64,000 nt of DNA, taken from Epiperipatus broadwayi. Taxonomy: Eukaryota > Onychophora > Udeonychophora > Euonychophora > Peripatidae. The stretch lies in assembly GCA_028023455.1 (NCBI GenBank), contig JAQFVV010000050.1:2374411-2438410 (forward strand), written 5' to 3'. The notes beneath the pieces were generated by a model. That model made no database searches. It had not been told where the DNA came from and worked only from the letters and a program-made list of their open reading frames with translations. Position numbers and translations under genes: made by a program. Position 1 is the first letter of the stretch; every line of letters starts with the position of its first letter. Positions 45,217 through 58,600 of the stretch are shown in pieces.

Positions 45217-47201
45217 TGAGAGAGAAGTTATTGGTGAAGAAATTTCATAATAAAATGTATCATTGGTTCAAAGTTATGGGTAATGAGCCAAGATTTGAAT
45301 TAGTTACTAATCAGTCACAAACACTAATTAATTGTATGACTTCTGATAATCATGCTGTGTCAGATATTTCTACATCAGATATGATTCCAATTGACACTGA
45401 TCAATCATTTATATCATCTTCACATTCATTAGATTGTGCTGAAATGTTACCATCTGTTCTTAATAGTGATGCTGGTTTAGCATTAATTCATAGAGTTACA
45501 GATTCTTCTGAATGCACTAACAATATTTTAGTTTCTGGAAATACAAATACTAATAAATCTAACTCAAATATTTATAGCAATGACTTTTTATGTTTAGCTA
45601 ATAAGGAAAACAATGTGATTAATCTAACTAACATTAATCTTAGTGAGGCAGAATGTTCACTGTTAAATAAAGGTTTATCTTTTTGCCCTACAGTTCAGTC
45701 ATTTTATCAAAAAAATGAATTTAAAATTCATCAGTGTTTAGATAATTTTTCAAGAAGACTTAGATTAAGAGAATTTTTTGGAAACCAAGAATGTGATACT
45801 ATTGGAAAATTACGATCTGATTGGACACCACCACATCAAAGGAATGTGTTATTAGATACGTACATTGATAATGTATATCAGGATATTATTAATGAAATTA
45901 GACTTAAACAACATAGTAAGTATAAAAGTAATTTAACATTGAGAGAGATGAATGCATTACGTAATTTAGTGAAAAGACAGGATATTATTATAAAACCAGC
46001 TGACAAAGGTGGATCAATAGTAATTATGAATAAAGATGATTATGTTAAAAAACCTCTGGAGCTTTTAGATGATAAAATTTTTTATGAGCCTATTTCACTA
46101 ACCACTATTAATTCATTATTCAAGGGTATACTTTTTAGTTTAAAAGATATGAGAGCTAGGGGTCTTATAAATAATAATGTATATAACTTTTTAGTACCAA
46201 CCAAAATTCATCCTAGTAGTTTTTATATTTTGCCAAAGATTCATAAACCTGGTTGTCCAGGCAGACCTATTGTAGCTAGTATTGGTAGTCCTACAGAAAA
46301 TATTTCAGCATATGTTGATAATATTATTAAATTTATTCCACCATCATTTAATTCTTATGTTAAAGATACTACTCATTTTCTTTGTGTGTTAGAAAATATT
46401 AAATCTGAATTACCAGTTGATTGTTTTTTGATTACTTTGGATATTTTATCATTATACACAAATATACCTCATGATGATGGAGTTGAGGCTATTAAATGTG
46501 CTTTACAAGATAGAGAGTATGATCATGGTCTTATTACTACTATGGTTGAATTAATATATTTGGTTTTAAGAAATAATTTTTTTACTTTTGATTCTAGATA
46601 CTATTTACAGAAACAAGGTACTGCAATGGGTACAAAGATGGCACCAAGTTATGCGAATATTTTTATGTCAAAACTGGAGTCCTCTATACTTGATCATGCT
46701 AAGCTGAAACCTCACACTTGTCTTAGATATATAGATGACATTTTCATGATATGGCCACATAGTGAAGTTGAACTTCATGATTTTTTAAGTTATTTAAATA
46801 ATTTTAATAAACATATTAATTTCACAATGAATTTTTCAAAATCAATTGCTCATTTTCTTGATGTTGAAGTTATTTACACTAATAGAGTTCTTACTACTAC
46901 TGTATATAGGAAACCAACTGATAATAACTGCTATCTACATTTTTATAGTAACCATCCTAAACATTTAAAGGCTAATATTCCTTATAGTCAATTTTTAAGG
47001 ATGAAGAGGATTTGTAATGATGAGAAATTTCTTCAACAAAATAATAGAATTTTATATAATAGATTGCTCAATATGAGGTATCCTAAGACATTGTTGGATA
47101 ATGCAGTAAGGAGATCTTCTTTAATTGATAGAAAGAAACTTCTTTTATCTGAAAAGAGTAAAAAAACAATTAGATGTTCCACCATTGGTTCTTACTTTTA
47201 A
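45207..47201 (+). CDS. PLE reverse transcriptase ORF
   Basis: A 664-codon open frame, with its ATG likely internal to the original longer protein. Residues 1-180 are an Asn/Ser-rich linker. The RT follows: IIKPADKGGSIVIMN, YILPKIHKPGCPGRPIVAS, then FLITLDILSLYTNIP (motif A, Asp412), QGTAMGTKMAPSYANIF (motif B, about 470-486), LRYIDDIFMIW (motif C, YIDD at 508-511) and FLDVEV plus TTVYRKPTDNN. All catalytic Asp residues are present. The last 15 codons diverge because of a frameshift at an A7 run (about 47160-47166); the true continuation is the frame at 47125-47826. The enzyme would copy the element RNA at a nicked target. Confidence 0.88.
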   Translation: MGFLREKLLVKKFHNKMYHWFKVMGNEPRFELVTNQSQTLINCMTSDNHAVSDISTSDMIPIDTDQSFISSSHSLDCAEMLPSVLNSDAGLALIHRVTDSSECTNNILVSGNTNTNKSNSNIYSNDFLCLANKENNVINLTNINLSEAECSLLNKGLSFCPTVQSFYQKNEFKIHQCLDNFSRRLRLREFFGNQECDTIGKLRSDWTPPHQRNVLLDTYIDNVYQDIINEIRLKQHSKYKSNLTLREMNALRNLVKRQDIIIKPADKGGSIVIMNKDDYVKKPLELLDDKIFYEPISLTTINSLFKGILFSLKDMRARGLINNNVYNFLVPTKIHPSSFYILPKIHKPGCPGRPIVASIGSPTENISAYVDNIIKFIPPSFNSYVKDTTHFLCVLENIKSELPVDCFLITLDILSLYTNIPHDDGVEAIKCALQDREYDHGLITTMVELIYLVLRNNFFTFDSRYYLQKQGTAMGTKMAPSYANIFMSKLESSILDHAKLKPHTCLRYIDDIFMIWPHSEVELHDFLSYLNNFNKHINFTMNFSKSIAHFLDVEVIYTNRVLTTTVYRKPTDNNCYLHFYSNHPKHLKANIPYSQFLRMKRICNDEKFLQQNNRILYNRLLNMRYPKTLLDNAVRRSSLIDRKKLLLSEKSKKTIRCSTIGSYF

Positions 47202-47826
47202 TAGAGATTTACCTAATATTAACCGGATATTGGCAAAACATTTTAACATATTACAGTCCACAGATTATTTAAAATCTATTTTTTCTGATCCACCTAAGGC
47301 TGTATATCGAAAACATAGATCACTTAGAGATATACTTGTCAAAACAAATTTTATTAGTAGTTCTGTACAGGAAAAAGGATGTTCTCCATGTAATGATAAA
47401 AGATGTTTTACATGTAAACATATTGTTGTGACAAAAGTGGTCTTTAGTACTAAGAATTGTAATTTCAAATGGTATATTCCTAATTATGTTACATGTAAAA
47501 GTGTTAATTTGATATATTTGATAGAGTGTAGTAGATGTTTAAACCAGTATATAGGTGAGTCAGCAAATAGTTTACATGTCAGAATGACTAATCATAGATT
47601 TGACATTTTGCATAAGAATAAAGATAGACCGGTTTCAAAACATTTTAACTTACCGAATCATTCAATTGATGATTTAAAAGTAGTGATTCTTCAGGAAGGT
47701 TTTTCTTCTACAAGGGAGAGGAAACAAAAGGAGAGTTTTTTTATTTTTAAATTCAAGACCTTAGAACCACATGGATTGAATTTGAACACTGGAACTATTA
47801 CATCTCTGGGTTACCTGGTCTCCTAA
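47125..47826 (+). pseudogene. PLE Cys motif and GIY-YIG endonuclease
   Basis: A 233-codon frame; residues from about 15 onward continue the RT frame. DVPPLVLTFNRDLPNINRIL links to the Cys motif CSPCNDKRCFTC (Cys 86, 89, 94, 97). The nuclease follows: VNLIYLIECSRCLNQYIGES (IYL at 130-132, YIG at 142-144), then R153 and H157 of VRMTNHR, SKHFNLPNHS and RERKQKESFF. All key GIY-YIG residues are present, so only the frameshift separates it from a working protein. The ATG at 47125 is out of the original reading frame and probably never used. Confidence 0.82.
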
Positions 47827-48320
47827 ATGATTTCTATATGTGTGTTTTTTATGTGAAAATTTTCTTATATGAGGTTTTTTATGTAAAGATTGGTTACATG
47901 GATGTTTAATATCTGTGTTTAATTGGTTTATAGATAAATAATTAGTTATAAATTATTGTACTTTGCACTAACTATAATTTTTGATTAAAATGTATAAGTA
48001 TTTTAGTTTTTAATGAATATTAATGTGAGCACAGCTATTTTTTGTATGTGAGCATAGTTTAATTTTTCTATGTATGCACATATGTATATTTTAATTTTTA
48101 ATTTTGGATTTTTTATTTTTATATTTATTTTAATTTAAATAGAATTTAAGCTTGATTAGGAGGGAATGTAGTTTTTTTTTTGTTTGAATTTTGTCATTGA
48201 TTGGGTAGATATTCTGTGTTAGATTTTGTGACCAATCAGGGGGGTTTTGTTAAATTTTTAATCTTTTACCAAATCTGTAATTTTTGATTATCGCCATTTT
48301 ACTGTGTATTTTTTTTCTTT

Positions 48321-48349
48321 CTGATGAAAACCAGTCCTCTGGTTGAAAT
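48321..48349 (+). ncRNA. PLE hammerhead-like terminal motif
   Basis: CTGATGA (48321-48327), one extra A, stem AACCAG-TCCT-CTGGTT, GAAAT (48345-48349). Hammerheads at PLE termini are known. Here the additional A and T-rich flanks without a clear stem I suggest a degenerate form. The same sequence is inverted at 31784-31811. Confidence 0.55.
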
Positions 48350-48439
48350 ATAATATTATTTATTGGATTTATAAGTCTTTTTTTTTGTTTATATTTATAT
48401 ATATATATGATAAAATAAAAAGTGATATTTCTTTCTATT

Positions 48440-49575
48440 GTAAGAAGCATGGATAATTTTCTGCAGATAATATTAAGGTTATTCATGATTTGCTATTATT
48501 ATTAGAGGTTCCTCTGTATTTTATTTGTAGTAGTGTTTTATAAGATTAGAGAAGGATGATTTATTGGTTATATTATTTCTCCATTAATGTACTCTGTGGA
48601 TATTGATTTTTTAGAGAATATTATTAATAATTTTTCTGATTCTTTAAAGTTACTTGTTAGGTATGTTGATGATTGTTTGTTATTCAGAAAGATAAATTGA
48701 AAGATTTTTTGATAGATTGAATGCCTTTGATTCTAATATTAATTTTACTATTGGGGGATGATACTTTTAAATGTGTTAAATTAAGACTTCTAGATTTTAC
48801 TGTTGATAGAATTGATGTTTTATTTTGCAATCATTTTATTAAAGAAAAAAAATAAGAAATATAATAAATCCAAAGAATTACCAACCTTTTACTCGTAAGA
48901 AATTTTTTTAATTAAATTTTTGTTATAGGAATACAAGACTTAATAATTTTGAAAATAATGATTATATTCAAAAAGAATCATTTTGCTTCTGATTATATTG
49001 ATTTATATTATAAACTTATTAAAAATATTATATTTAATAAAAATATATGTAGACCTGATAATAATAAAAATGTAGTTATAAGTGAGCTAAAGAGTTTATT
49101 TCTTTATCATTCAAGTCATCAATTTATAGATTGGTTTATAAGAGTAGTCATTTTTTGAGTGGTATGAAAGTGGCCTGGAAGCAAAGCCTTGATTTAAATT
49201 CATTATTAATTGGTTCAAAATAATCAGCTGATAGCAAATTTATTCCTGGTGTCACTTATATGATTTCTTGCAATTGTCATGAAATTTATATAGGTCAAAA
49301 TAAAATAACTCTTAATGAAAGAGTTAAAGTTCACAAGAGTAGAGTTAAAAATAAGTATCATACCTCAGTTTTGCAAATTCATGAACTGAATACGTCATAA
49401 GATATTTGACAATGCAGAGGTTTATCTTTTATGAAAACATTAATTAAAATGAATAGTAAAAAAAAAAAAGTGATGCTAAATCTTGAATCTGAAATCATCA
49501 ATCTTATGAAGAGATCCTTCAACATTAAAGATGATTGGTTTTTGAAGCAAACTATAGAAAGGCTATTTTCTTTTT
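48440..49575 (+). pseudogene. Second Penelope-like element relic
   Basis: A different and more decayed PLE. Readable pieces are ISPLMYSVDIDFLENII and LLVRYVDDCLLF (YVDD at 48662-48673), then many frameshifts, then ISCNCHEIYIGQNKITLNERVKVHKSRV (CxC...YIG at 49287-49295, R, H) and a C-terminal NLMKRSFNIKDDWFLKQ. The order of RT motif C and GIY-YIG shows a PLE. It starts within 30-100 bp of the end of the previous PLE. Confidence 0.7.
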
Positions 49576-51074
49576 GACATATGTGTTGTTTGTATTTCGA
49601 TGGATTTCCATCGGGGCAGTTCTATTTGTTTGTTAATAGATTAAATCATGGTTTAATAAAATTTTGTTCTTTGGTTACTTCTATCATGTTATATGATTTT
49701 CAGTTTTATATATCATTACTAGAATAGCGTTAGACAATATTTAATATATACATATGTACATTTTAATAATTTTTATGAGCGAGTAAATAAATGATGTCTA
49801 TTAAATATGTAGCATCAGCGAATGTATAATTTAATTCATGGAACATGCTATAATAATAATAATAATTCATAAGTCAGAACTTGTGGAATCATTTTAACAA
49901 AATGATACATATCTATTTTCTCATATCAATGTTAACTTATCAGTTATATTGAAGCTTTGATATGAAAGAGTGGACATTGTTTATAAGCTTCTTGAAATAG
50001 ATTATAATGAGATGAGTACTAAATTATCATTATAATATGAACTTTTAGACCAAGTTGCTTCATGAATAAAATTATATATACTTCTATGAATAATGTTCAT
50101 ATGATAATACAAGAAAAGATTATGGTCTCTTAGACAATATTAACACAAATTATGTAGTATAGAGTGTATATCAGTGAAAAGATAATTGTGGCGAATAATA
50201 TCTTTATCTAAGATGCCTATTATACCTTAACTGAATCAATACATATTATATAGTGACATACTTTAGATAAATTCACCATAAAAATTTTAAAGAGCTTGCT
50301 ATTCTGGATTATGACATAAAATTTGATAGCAGATTTTGAACTTATCTTCAGTTTTTCACTTCCATTTTGTGCCTCTTGGCTTTATTGCAATATGTAATGT
50401 AAATCATTTCAACAATTGAGAACAAAACTTAATATTAGTACATTATTAACTGTAGATTAAGCTACAAAGCACATTGTTTTATTTCATGTACAAAATATAA
50501 TCTAAATACACGAGTGCTTTAAAATCATTATACCCAATAACTAAACTGATTTTGCATAACAAGTGTTGCTTCACACATGGAACTGCAGGCAACATGGAGA
50601 GAGAAGTAATCACCATATTAATGAGATACATTGTGTGTGTGTGTATTTATTGAAATAAACAAATCCCATTCTAATATATTATACATTTGATTAAAGATCA
50701 ACTAAATGTTTTATAAAGTAAAAAAAAATTATGTTAGGCTTAAATTTCATAAACATTTATATGTATGTGTAACATTATATATATTACATAATAAGTGTAC
50801 TACATGCTCATTATATAACATTTACAATACAAGCTTATTAAATTAAATCATGTGATATGTGACTTTATTTCCTTGCAATTATATTGTTCTTAAGGTTAAA
50901 GCTATTAATATATAGTCTATCCAAACTTAGTTCAGTCTTCTATGGCTATTTAAGTTAGATAGATGGATTTGAAGACATATGGATAATCTGAAAATTTCAG
51001 ATTTTCTGCTTAATAGTTAAACATTAGATGAAGTGCTTGGCTTGACTTGGTAATTTAAATCTGATGCTTGAATA
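49576..51074. other. Intergenic, no gene seen
   Basis: AT-rich. A short (GT)n run is at about 50633-50644. Confidence 0.4.
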
Positions 51075-51126
51075 GCCTAGCATCTCACTGATAAAAGCCA
51101 GAGCTAGAAACAGGTCTGAGGATAGG
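51075..51126 (+). ncRNA. Diverged hammerhead motif, family B-like
   Basis: CTCA, core CTGATAA (G8 changed to A), stem II AGC-CAGA-GCT, GAAAC, AG loop, GTC, TGAG. Stem I CTCA/TGAG is fully paired with changes relative to other family B copies. The core change should inactivate it. No family B ends are recognised around it. Confidence 0.55.
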
Positions 51127-52599
51127 GATATCCTGTGGCCCAAAGCAAGTTTCAACTATGGACTCAAATATACTAATCCTGACAGAAGATTTAGGCAGTG
51201 CAAAAGTTGGCTGGACTAAATGAAATAAAAGGAAGAAAGGTAAGTGTATTGTATATGTTAGATGAAAAGAGAAAAGAGCAGAAACATTCTGTAAACTTCA
51301 GGGATCAGTCTAAAGATGAATGATCTGAGTGACCAAAGAATTAGGCAAAGTAGAAGAAAGTAAGACTAGGAAATAAATATGTGTATAAAAATAAAGATTA
51401 AATTAAAATAAGCCCATGGTCTACTAAATTGTTGCAGGAAAAAGAAATCCAGATGTAGGATTTATAGAGTTTACTATTACAATAAAAATTCAATAAGGGG
51501 CAGTCAAGAAAAAAGAGAACAGGTATTTATTACAGAGCAGATAAGTAAAACAGTTATCAGATGATCTGAAATCTGTTGACAAAATTCATTAAATATCTAA
51601 GATCAAATCTAATTGTTTTCAAAAATATTGTTTGGAATCTCATAAGATGTTCATTTTTAAAGCCATATATATTTGATTATTTGAAAAAATTCCTAGTTTA
51701 ACATTCAAAAAAGGGAACTTGATTTGCGACTAGTGTAAGATAGATTTACATAGTAAATTTTTATATATTTTTTGTGAGGCAATTTGTTTTCTGATATCTG
51801 GATATGTCAAAAAAAAACAAATGTACCAATAATAGCTTTCATGGTAATATTTGGATTATCCAGAAGATTAGTGTTCCAAGCAGAGATCCAACATTAACAA
51901 GCAGAATATTCTTGTGCTAAAAAAGTTTTCCATGAAGTATTTTGAATACATATTCTTTTGGAGAATACACAAACAGTAAAAGTGCCATAAGGATGAATAT
52001 AGCAAAAACAATTAGAGATTTTTGTTTAGGATTTTAAAAAATATGAGAAAAGAATATTGACAACAATAAAACTGTTTTTACAAAAATGAGATACAAGAAG
52101 TAAACTAAATGAATCAATGCTGCAAAAATGTTTTGATGAGTCTATAATGTGAAGAGTGATGATTTTCAAGAAAGTAGGATATGGGTTTACAGTGGTATAA
52201 ATAGCTCCAATGGGAAGATATGTTCAATTTGGATAACAAAGTGTCTGACCATATGAACTGTACACTGAAATTTCTGGTTTCAGCTAAGAAATAATTTTAC
52301 ATCATGTCAAGAATTTTCTGGATAATCAAATTTACAATAAGTAGTAGCAAGGCTCTTTATTTCCATAAGAATCATGATGAATTTAAAAAAAAAAAAAACA
52401 AATAATGGAATAAAATCTGAAATAGCAAATGAAGCATGTGATAGAGAAAATTGTTTTTGAATACAGCTGATGCTAGAACTAAAAGAAATAATTTTAAAAT
52501 TATTTCTATAGATTATTGGAACAAATCAATGCTTACTGTTTAAGTTTAAACCAAAATGTAAAGATTAATTCCAGATCTCAAAAATGCAATATTAATATT
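51127..52599. other. Intergenic, no gene seen
   Basis: Mixed to AT-rich, A-rich on the plus strand, no supportable frame. Confidence 0.4.
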
Positions 52600-52720
52600 T
52601 TCCACTATGTGGTTTAATGCAGTGGGGACATGACTCAAAAGTTAAGGTCCAGCAATCACAGATTAATGCCATTATTTCTAGTACTAGAATATCATATATG
52701 AGATAAATGAAAACATTAGC
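52600..52720 (+). repeat. Solitary copy of the 36 kb tandem unit, diverged
   Basis: TTTAATGCAGTGGGGACATGACTC, then AAGTTAAGGTCCAGCAATCACAG and a TAGTACTAGAATATC block follow the layout of the units at 36055-36620. Confidence 0.45.
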
Positions 52721-55469
52721 ATCAGTCAACGTTTTAGTAATTATGAATATTCTTCACCTGAAAGTAAGAGAATATAGTGTATTTTAGATAAGCTAAGCTA
52801 CATAACCATTACAGGTAAGAAATCATTACAGGTGAGAATAAGACTTTATAACTCTTTAACTGAGTGGTTCATTTGGTATACTTTTATTCTTTAGCTGTAT
52901 TTTTCAGTGAAAAAAAAAATTGATTAAAACTTTCTGATTTTGATAATTTTTTTTAAAACCACACATTTAAGAAAAGAAAATATTCTTAGAATAAAAATAT
53001 TCAACTTTCTAAATAAAAAATAGCAATGGTATTATCAACAAAGATATAATTATATCAACTTTTGATATAAAAAAGTATATTGTTTGAAAAAAGAAATCCA
53101 TTTAATGGAATGTGTATGTTTTAGACAAATTTTGTGAAGACATAAGTTCAAATTCTTTAAACTATTAAAAATCAACTTTCCGATTCCCAAAAAAAAAAAA
53201 AAAAAGATAATAATAGAATTATTAGTAAAAAGCACTTCCTGTTAAACGTCACAAATTTTCAGCAAACAATTTTCTCATAAAAATTCAAATTCATTCAAAC
53301 AAAATTTGTATGTAAATATTGTTTATTTTTCTGTCTATAGCAGAGTGGCCAAACTTTTAGATGTTGGGGATGACTTTTTTGGTGAAAGTGTACCTGATGG
53401 TGACTATGTTTTTTTCAGGGCTTTGAATCAGAAAACCAGAAAAAAAATGTTATTTTTTCTGGAACGAAAACTAGAATAGAAAAAAATAACAGTTCAAAGT
53501 CCTGGTTTTTTAGAATATACTTAGGAATTGATGTTTTTTTTTTTTATAAGGGCTTTTTAGGTACACAAATATTGGTGACATTTTAAGAAGATACTTATGA
53601 ACTAATGATTTTTTTTTCTGTAAGATACAAACTGTTAAAGATGTTTAGCTATGACAATTATAAAATTACCTCAGCTCCCTCTATTATTACAATTTCTCCA
53701 TGTTGCTTTACAAAATATTTACTAAATTACAATTATTAAATTAACTATAAATAATTATTTTCTAGAGCTGGGCCTGAATTTTAAAAAAAGTTCAAGAAAT
53801 ATAGGGGGAAAAAAATGTTTTAGAATTGTATTAAAATAAATTAGATGGAAATTTTACAACAAAAAAAATATTACAAACTAAAAAAAAAAAATATTTTTTA
53901 ATTTTATTTTGATGACACTTGGCATTGCATAATTTCAGAAAGTTTATCAACATTTGGCTAGTATGAACTTAAATTAATTCTTAAACACAATTCCAAATGT
54001 AGATCTGATAATTGTGGCCCATGCTTAGTTTTCATCGCATTCGTACAGGAAAACACTGATTTGCACAAATATATTGAACCAATGCATTGAAATATGTAGC
54101 AACTCTCCAAACATTTGAATGTTTATCTCTGCTTATTAATTACCAGAAGTTCTCATTTGAAGCCATTGATTTACATTTCTCCTTGGGAAAATATCAATTA
54201 AATATTTCTAAGAATTTTAGCTTCAGTGTTACACAAAAATAATTTAATTCTTTTCAGCTTCTTTCAACCTGGGTTTATTTTTAAGATTGACAGTAGTGGC
54301 AGAAGTCATTTTAAATTTAAGTATTTTTAAATGAGAATAATTTTGAATTTTTACTTTTTTTATTATTTTGTATATTCAAATCAGCTCTGAAGTTATCGCT
54401 ATAATTTGTCAATGTTCACATCAGTTTTGCGATTGGCTTTCAGAGATCTTGTGGTCAACTGGTCAGCTGCAGTTGACATCTGGTTACCCCTTGTCTATAG
54501 TGTAGTAAAAATATAGCCTGCAATGAGCATGTGCAGAAGTGTACTTCCTCAATTTGATCTCTTTTCTTGAACCATTGACAACAAATGACACCTAGGTTCA
54601 ATAGATATAATTAAAATTTTAATCTATTAAATGATTTTGAATTGTGAAAATTCCTAAAATATTTATTTTTCATTGAAATTATTTACTGTAAATTGATTAA
54701 AATGCTTTAGTGATTAAACTACACAGTGAAATTACAGTATCAGTGACGTCATGCAAGAAGTTAATTCAATTTATTCCAGCACTAATGTCTTGAGGTATAT
54801 CACAAAAATCATGAGTACTCTTATCTCAATTCTTTTACGCATTAAAACTATTTTTATGAAACAATAAATCAATAACAAATTAGAAATTTACTTGTTACAA
54901 CATATATATAGATCTGTGTGCATGTACGTTTATTTTTCTTTCTATAATGATTTGTATAAAATTAAATTTTTTAATATCCTTTTTTAATTTTGATTAATGA
55001 ATTTATACCATCAAATATTTTACTTAAGCAAAATGTTATTCTGAAATGTATTTATTTTCCAATAAATCTCAATTGTTTTTTAAAGATTAATATATATAAA
55101 AAAAATAATTACATTACATGGTTAGTTGCTCACACGTCATGTGACATTTAATCATCCAAGTGGTAAGTTGAGAATATTAACAATAAATTGTTGGCTTTTT
55201 TTTTTTTTTGCAATTTTAAGAAAAATTATCTTTTCTATCATTACCACAAAAAAATACTCCTTTAAAAAGTCTCGTTTGTTTTCATTATATTACAAAAAAG
55301 TACATTTATTGTAATAATAATTTACTTGCAAATACTCTAATTGACTGCAGATAGAAAGAAAATAATAATTATTTTTTTAAATATGCCAAAATTCCATATA
55401 TGTCGATTTCATGTGTTAAGTATTTGATAATGAGACAAGAAATGAATGAATATTTCTGTAGTATAATTT
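52721..55469. other. AT-rich stretch, no gene seen
   Basis: Many A and T runs. 54270-54620 is slightly less biased. No feature that I can support. Confidence 0.4.
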
Positions 55470-55680
55470 TCACTATAGCACTCTAACACAATGTAGAGAC
55501 CAGTTTCTATCCCATTTTAACACTTTGTGGAATGGTGTAATCAAATATATATGACCAAAGACATGGGAAAAATTGTCTGACTCCCAAGGTGCACAATTTT
55601 GTGCTAAACCAGCACTCATTGGTTGGCTCAGGTCACAACCTCTTACACATATCTTTATCATTGTTCAGTATATATAGATA
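55470..55680 (-). mobile_element. Family A element, old single copy
   Basis: Minus-strand copy recognisable from the hammerhead region and the AGATATGTGTAAGAGG lead-in. Strongly diverged, without an inverted partner. Confidence 0.5.
55577..55643 (-). ncRNA. Hammerhead motif, family A, dead
   Basis: Stem II GTGCT-GGTTT-AGCAC is perfect, but the core reads CCAATGA and AAAA. Confidence 0.55.
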
Positions 55681-58600
55681 ACCAATTATTACAGTTTAAT
55701 TGATGTATTAAATCTAATGTCATCACAGCTTTGACTGAAACCATTTGATGAAAATATATAAATGGTTAGTAAAAATTATTAGTATACTTTCAAGCAATGA
55801 ATGAACTTATAGCAACCTGTCTGTGTAATGACAATGCATATACTATGACTGTTTTACTTATTCTTGCTATTCTAGTTCCTTTATTATTTTTACTTTGTCA
55901 TTAATATTGAATGTTGTTCCTAATTTCTTTTTTGTGAGTGATTTAGTATTTATGAACTATTGTGGAAAAAAATTAAATTTAAATAATTATTTTAACCAAT
56001 AAGATGTATAATATAGAATACCAATACAGATTTTATTTCCAATGTGAAAATTTTAAGAAGGTCTTTGCTTTTTTCTATATATATGTAGTAATCAGTTTTA
56101 TTGACATCTGTATATAAATTTTTGCCACTAAAATATGTAATTACTTGGAGAAATATTAATTGAATTGTTGTGAGATTTGATATTTAATGTGACTGTTTAC
56201 TTCAGAGATGATGTTTGTAGTTCAGCTTTAAATCACTCTTCTATTATTATTTGCCATTATATTTCAATAGTTATTTTTTAAAAATGATAAAATCATGAAT
56301 TAATATTTTGATTTATTAATTTAGAAAAGTCTGAAGATGTCAGTATTTTCCATTTTACTGTAAAAATTAAAGTCTTTTAATGCAGTCTCCACACATTTAA
56401 TCCTGCCTCCACTCTCTTGATAGTTTTCATTTTTTGTAATCTGGTTTCAACAGCATTTATGAGATTACTTTGAGGAAAAAAGTTTGGAATAACAGAAAAC
56501 ATGATTTTTTGTGTAGTTTATCAAATATTTTTAATTATTTTGACACAATATTATATAATAATTATTAAAAACCAAAAAAATATATGTGTATACTTTGATT
56601 TTATTTGTATATATTTAATTTTTAAAAACAGTGCAAATAAATTTGACCACAACATTAACAAAAAAAAGAAATGACCAGTATAACACCATGGTATAATTTT
56701 TGAGGTATTCTAAAAATTATAAGTACATTTTTAATATTTCAAGTTTATTTGTTTCCATTTTAAAAATTAATTCAATCAACAAATATTATAATTTTTTTTC
56801 AGTTGCACACTGTGACCAATTTTTCCCCCATCACATAATGATAAAAAACATTTTGTTCTCATTATACACTCATTTTTCAATATTTGAAAACTTCATGTAT
56901 GATGTTTATTAAATATTTGTTTTTGTCTGCAAACTTAAATTTCTAATAAACCAATTCCAATTTATTACATTTTAGTACAAGATCAATCTTTTATACTAAA
57001 ATTTAAGGTTGAATATTGACTAAAAATTTTACCAGGGTTAACAATAAAAAAATGTCCATTAGAGGGTTAAATCTTTATATGCACTTAGAGGATTTACTAT
57101 TTTTTTAAAATGCAATGTATTGATAAAAATGTCAAACAATATAAGCATAAAATACTTTATTTGAATATTAGCCTCATAAAGTACTCTGAAAACCATTAAC
57201 ACTCCATCAATATACAAATGTTATTCATATTTAATTAATCATCATTATGTTAATTTAAGATGAAATTTAGAACATGCAAATTATCAATGTATTTAATACA
57301 GATTTATTCCCTATGACTTAATATTAATGTATTAGCAGAAATATATACAGTTTATTTATTATGAATAGTCATGCATATAAATGTTAAATAGCTAAAATAA
57401 ATTTATCAGCCTTACAAATACATAATTATCTTAAACCATTATTAAATCTACATGTTATATAAAGGATTTCCCAAACTTTCTAAAAGCTACATAATGATAA
57501 AAAAATTGACCAATCTCCACACATGTTATTTATGTTCTAACATTACCAGTTGCCCTAGCAATGACTAAGAGCCTATCAATATAACAATGTTATTTTATCT
57601 AATACCATTGCTATTCTGAATTTGGTGTTTACATTCAAATTAGTGGTGTTTTCAGTCTAACCTTATTAGTTAACAATAAATTGATGTTAAAACGTTAACG
57701 ATAAAATTTTAACAAAAAAAAAGGAATTGTAATAGTAGTTATTTTAATAAAAATAATATTTATATTTTGAAGGAGTGAAAATTATTTGTATGAGTCCTGA
57801 TGAGGGTAAAACCTGAAATATGCCTTGTGCCACAATTGGTAAATTTGTTATCAATAGATAGCAGCATTTAAAATGGTGCACGAAGACATACTATATCACA
57901 ATGTACATTATTATATTAATGAATAGACAAATTTTGATTTTTGTTTATATTTATGTAACTCATATATGGTTGTATATATTTAATCATATTTCTTTTTATT
58001 TTCATAGTTGGGCAAAATTTAATTTAAATCTAATCAAATATCAGACTAATATTAGTGGTATTTTAAAGTCTTATTTAAAAACTAATTTCCATAACCATGA
58101 AATGCTACAGTAAAAATTTATGAAGTATAAAGGATAACATAAAATAGTATGTTATACAAGTTGGTTGATCTATTTTATGTTTGTATATACAATTGATAAT
58201 GATTTGTGATAAAAATTGAAGTGTTTTCTAATTTATTTATTATTCAATGTTTAAAACGTTAATGTTCACATGTTTTAATGCTTCCCCTGATTCATTTATT
58301 ACATACACATATATATTATATTTATTGCTTATCTTTTTAACTTACTTAGCTGAAAAAGACATCTTTCTATTTTGAATAGCTTCTAGAACGCTTATTGACC
58401 GTATCCTTCTATATTTGAACATTTTATTTTTACAAAGAAACCTTTTTTCTTTATCCTATATTGATAATGTTAACATTATTTATTACAAATGTACATTTTT
58501 TAAATGATAGGTTTCTAAAAAATAATATTTGATCTTTGAAAAATAAAAAAATAAACTACAAAAAGAAACTTCTTATCTAACGCTGGTGCTTGGCATCAAT

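Larger units (their letters stand above)
44617..48410 (+). mobile_element. Penelope-like element, nearly full length
   Basis: Contains an N-terminal region, a PLE reverse transcriptase, a Cys-rich CxxC-CxxC motif and a C-terminal GIY-YIG endonuclease, then about 580 bp of T-rich 3' sequence ending in a hammerhead-like motif at 48321. Three small lesions break the single long frame. The extra Cys motif before GIY-YIG suggests one of the PLE groups that carry it (Neptune-like or similar), but the subgroup is not settled. The best-preserved protein-coding element in the window. Confidence 0.85.
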
